DNA from: Actinomycetes bacterium | Lineage (GTDB): Bacteria > Actinomycetota > Acidimicrobiia > Acidimicrobiales > Microtrichaceae | Direction of reading: 5' to 3' | Assembly (NCBI GenBank): GCA_023423215.1 | Contig: JAFAFZ010000103.1 | Location: 1-5,521, forward strand | Length of the DNA stretch: 5,521 nt | Shown here: piece after piece, positions 5,381 through 5,521 of the stretch | Numbering within the stretch: position 1 is the first letter of the stretch | Layout: each line of letters starts with the position of its first letter | Notes under the pieces: generated by a model | Database searches by the model: none | Told to the model about the DNA's origin: nothing | What the model saw: only the letters and a program-made list of their open reading frames with translations | Translations under genes and position numbers: made by a program

Positions 5381-5521
5381 ATGGAACTCGCCACCGCCCC
5401 TCCCACCACCCTCGGTGCGGTGCTGGCCGAACAGCAGATGGTCGGCCTGCGCGGCATCGCCACCGTGCTCGGCACGCTCGCCTTCGTCGGGCTGTGCTTC
5501 GTCGCGGTCGAGCTGCTCGAC
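5381..5521 (+). CDS. N-terminus of an unrecognised membrane protein (cut by window edge)
   Basis: An open frame of 47 codons starts at ATG 5381 and runs off the right edge without a stop. The first ~24 residues are mixed (start MELATAPPTTLGAVLAEQQM). Residues ~25-45 form a hydrophobic segment (GIATVLGTLAFVGLCFVAVE), likely the first membrane helix or an uncleaved signal anchor. Codon third positions are almost all G or C, as in the other genes. The gene is divergent from the phosphatase, with 246 bp between them that hold both repeat sets. Family and function cannot be assigned from this fragment, and a different downstream start (Met20) is possible. Confidence 0.6.
   Translation, partial: MELATAPPTTLGAVLAEQQMVGLRGIATVLGTLAFVGLCFVAVELLD

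Noticed and set aside
5131..5475. 114-codon minus-strand open frame across the phosphatase upstream region
   Set aside because: Overlaps the regulatory repeats and the divergent gene start; composition is Arg/Ser/Pro-rich with no motif.

Overview
The window is about 70% GC, with GC-ending codons. It carries a twin-arginine secretion signal on an alkaline-phosphatase-like protein, candidate leaderless starts with TAnnnT boxes 6-8 nt before the start codon, and an 11-bp-period direct repeat resembling an actinobacterial PHO box. Together these suggest a high-GC Gram-positive bacterium (Actinomycetota). I cannot name the genus from sequence alone.

Layout, left to right. Positions 1-46 hold two perfect copies of an 18-bp repeat, just past the end of a minus-strand EamA/DMT-family transporter gene (47-1021). 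A 73-bp gap with an 8-bp inverted repeat separates it from a minus-strand pair read from 3118 down to 1095. The first gene of the pair is a 3-hydroxyisobutyrate-dehydrogenase-like enzyme. The second is an AKR13-like aldo/keto reductase whose ATG overlaps the first gene's stop in an ATGA. Divergent from the pair, on the plus strand, is a short arsC-like arsenate reductase gene (3197-3559). It converges on a minus-strand PhoX/DUF839 alkaline-phosphatase-like gene (3581-5134); the two stop codons lie in opposite arms of one perfect inverted repeat. The 246-bp region 5135-5380 is rich in regulatory structure, and the window ends inside the start of a plus-strand gene for an unrecognised membrane protein (from 5381).

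Functionally these look like several small transcription units: a two-oxidoreductase operon of unknown substrate, a possibly separate metabolite exporter, a lone arsenate reductase, and a secreted, probably membrane-anchored phosphatase. The most informative non-coding signal is a run of four consecutive 11-nt units upstream of the phosphatase that fits the G[TG]TCA[TC]C-type PhoP direct-repeat pattern, which would place that gene in the phosphate-starvation regulon. A second set of repeats (GYCAAGRYCC, three copies) sits just upstream of the truncated gene at the right edge. I see no mobile element, CRISPR array, tRNA or rRNA, and no clear multi-gene novel system; the genes belong to known families.
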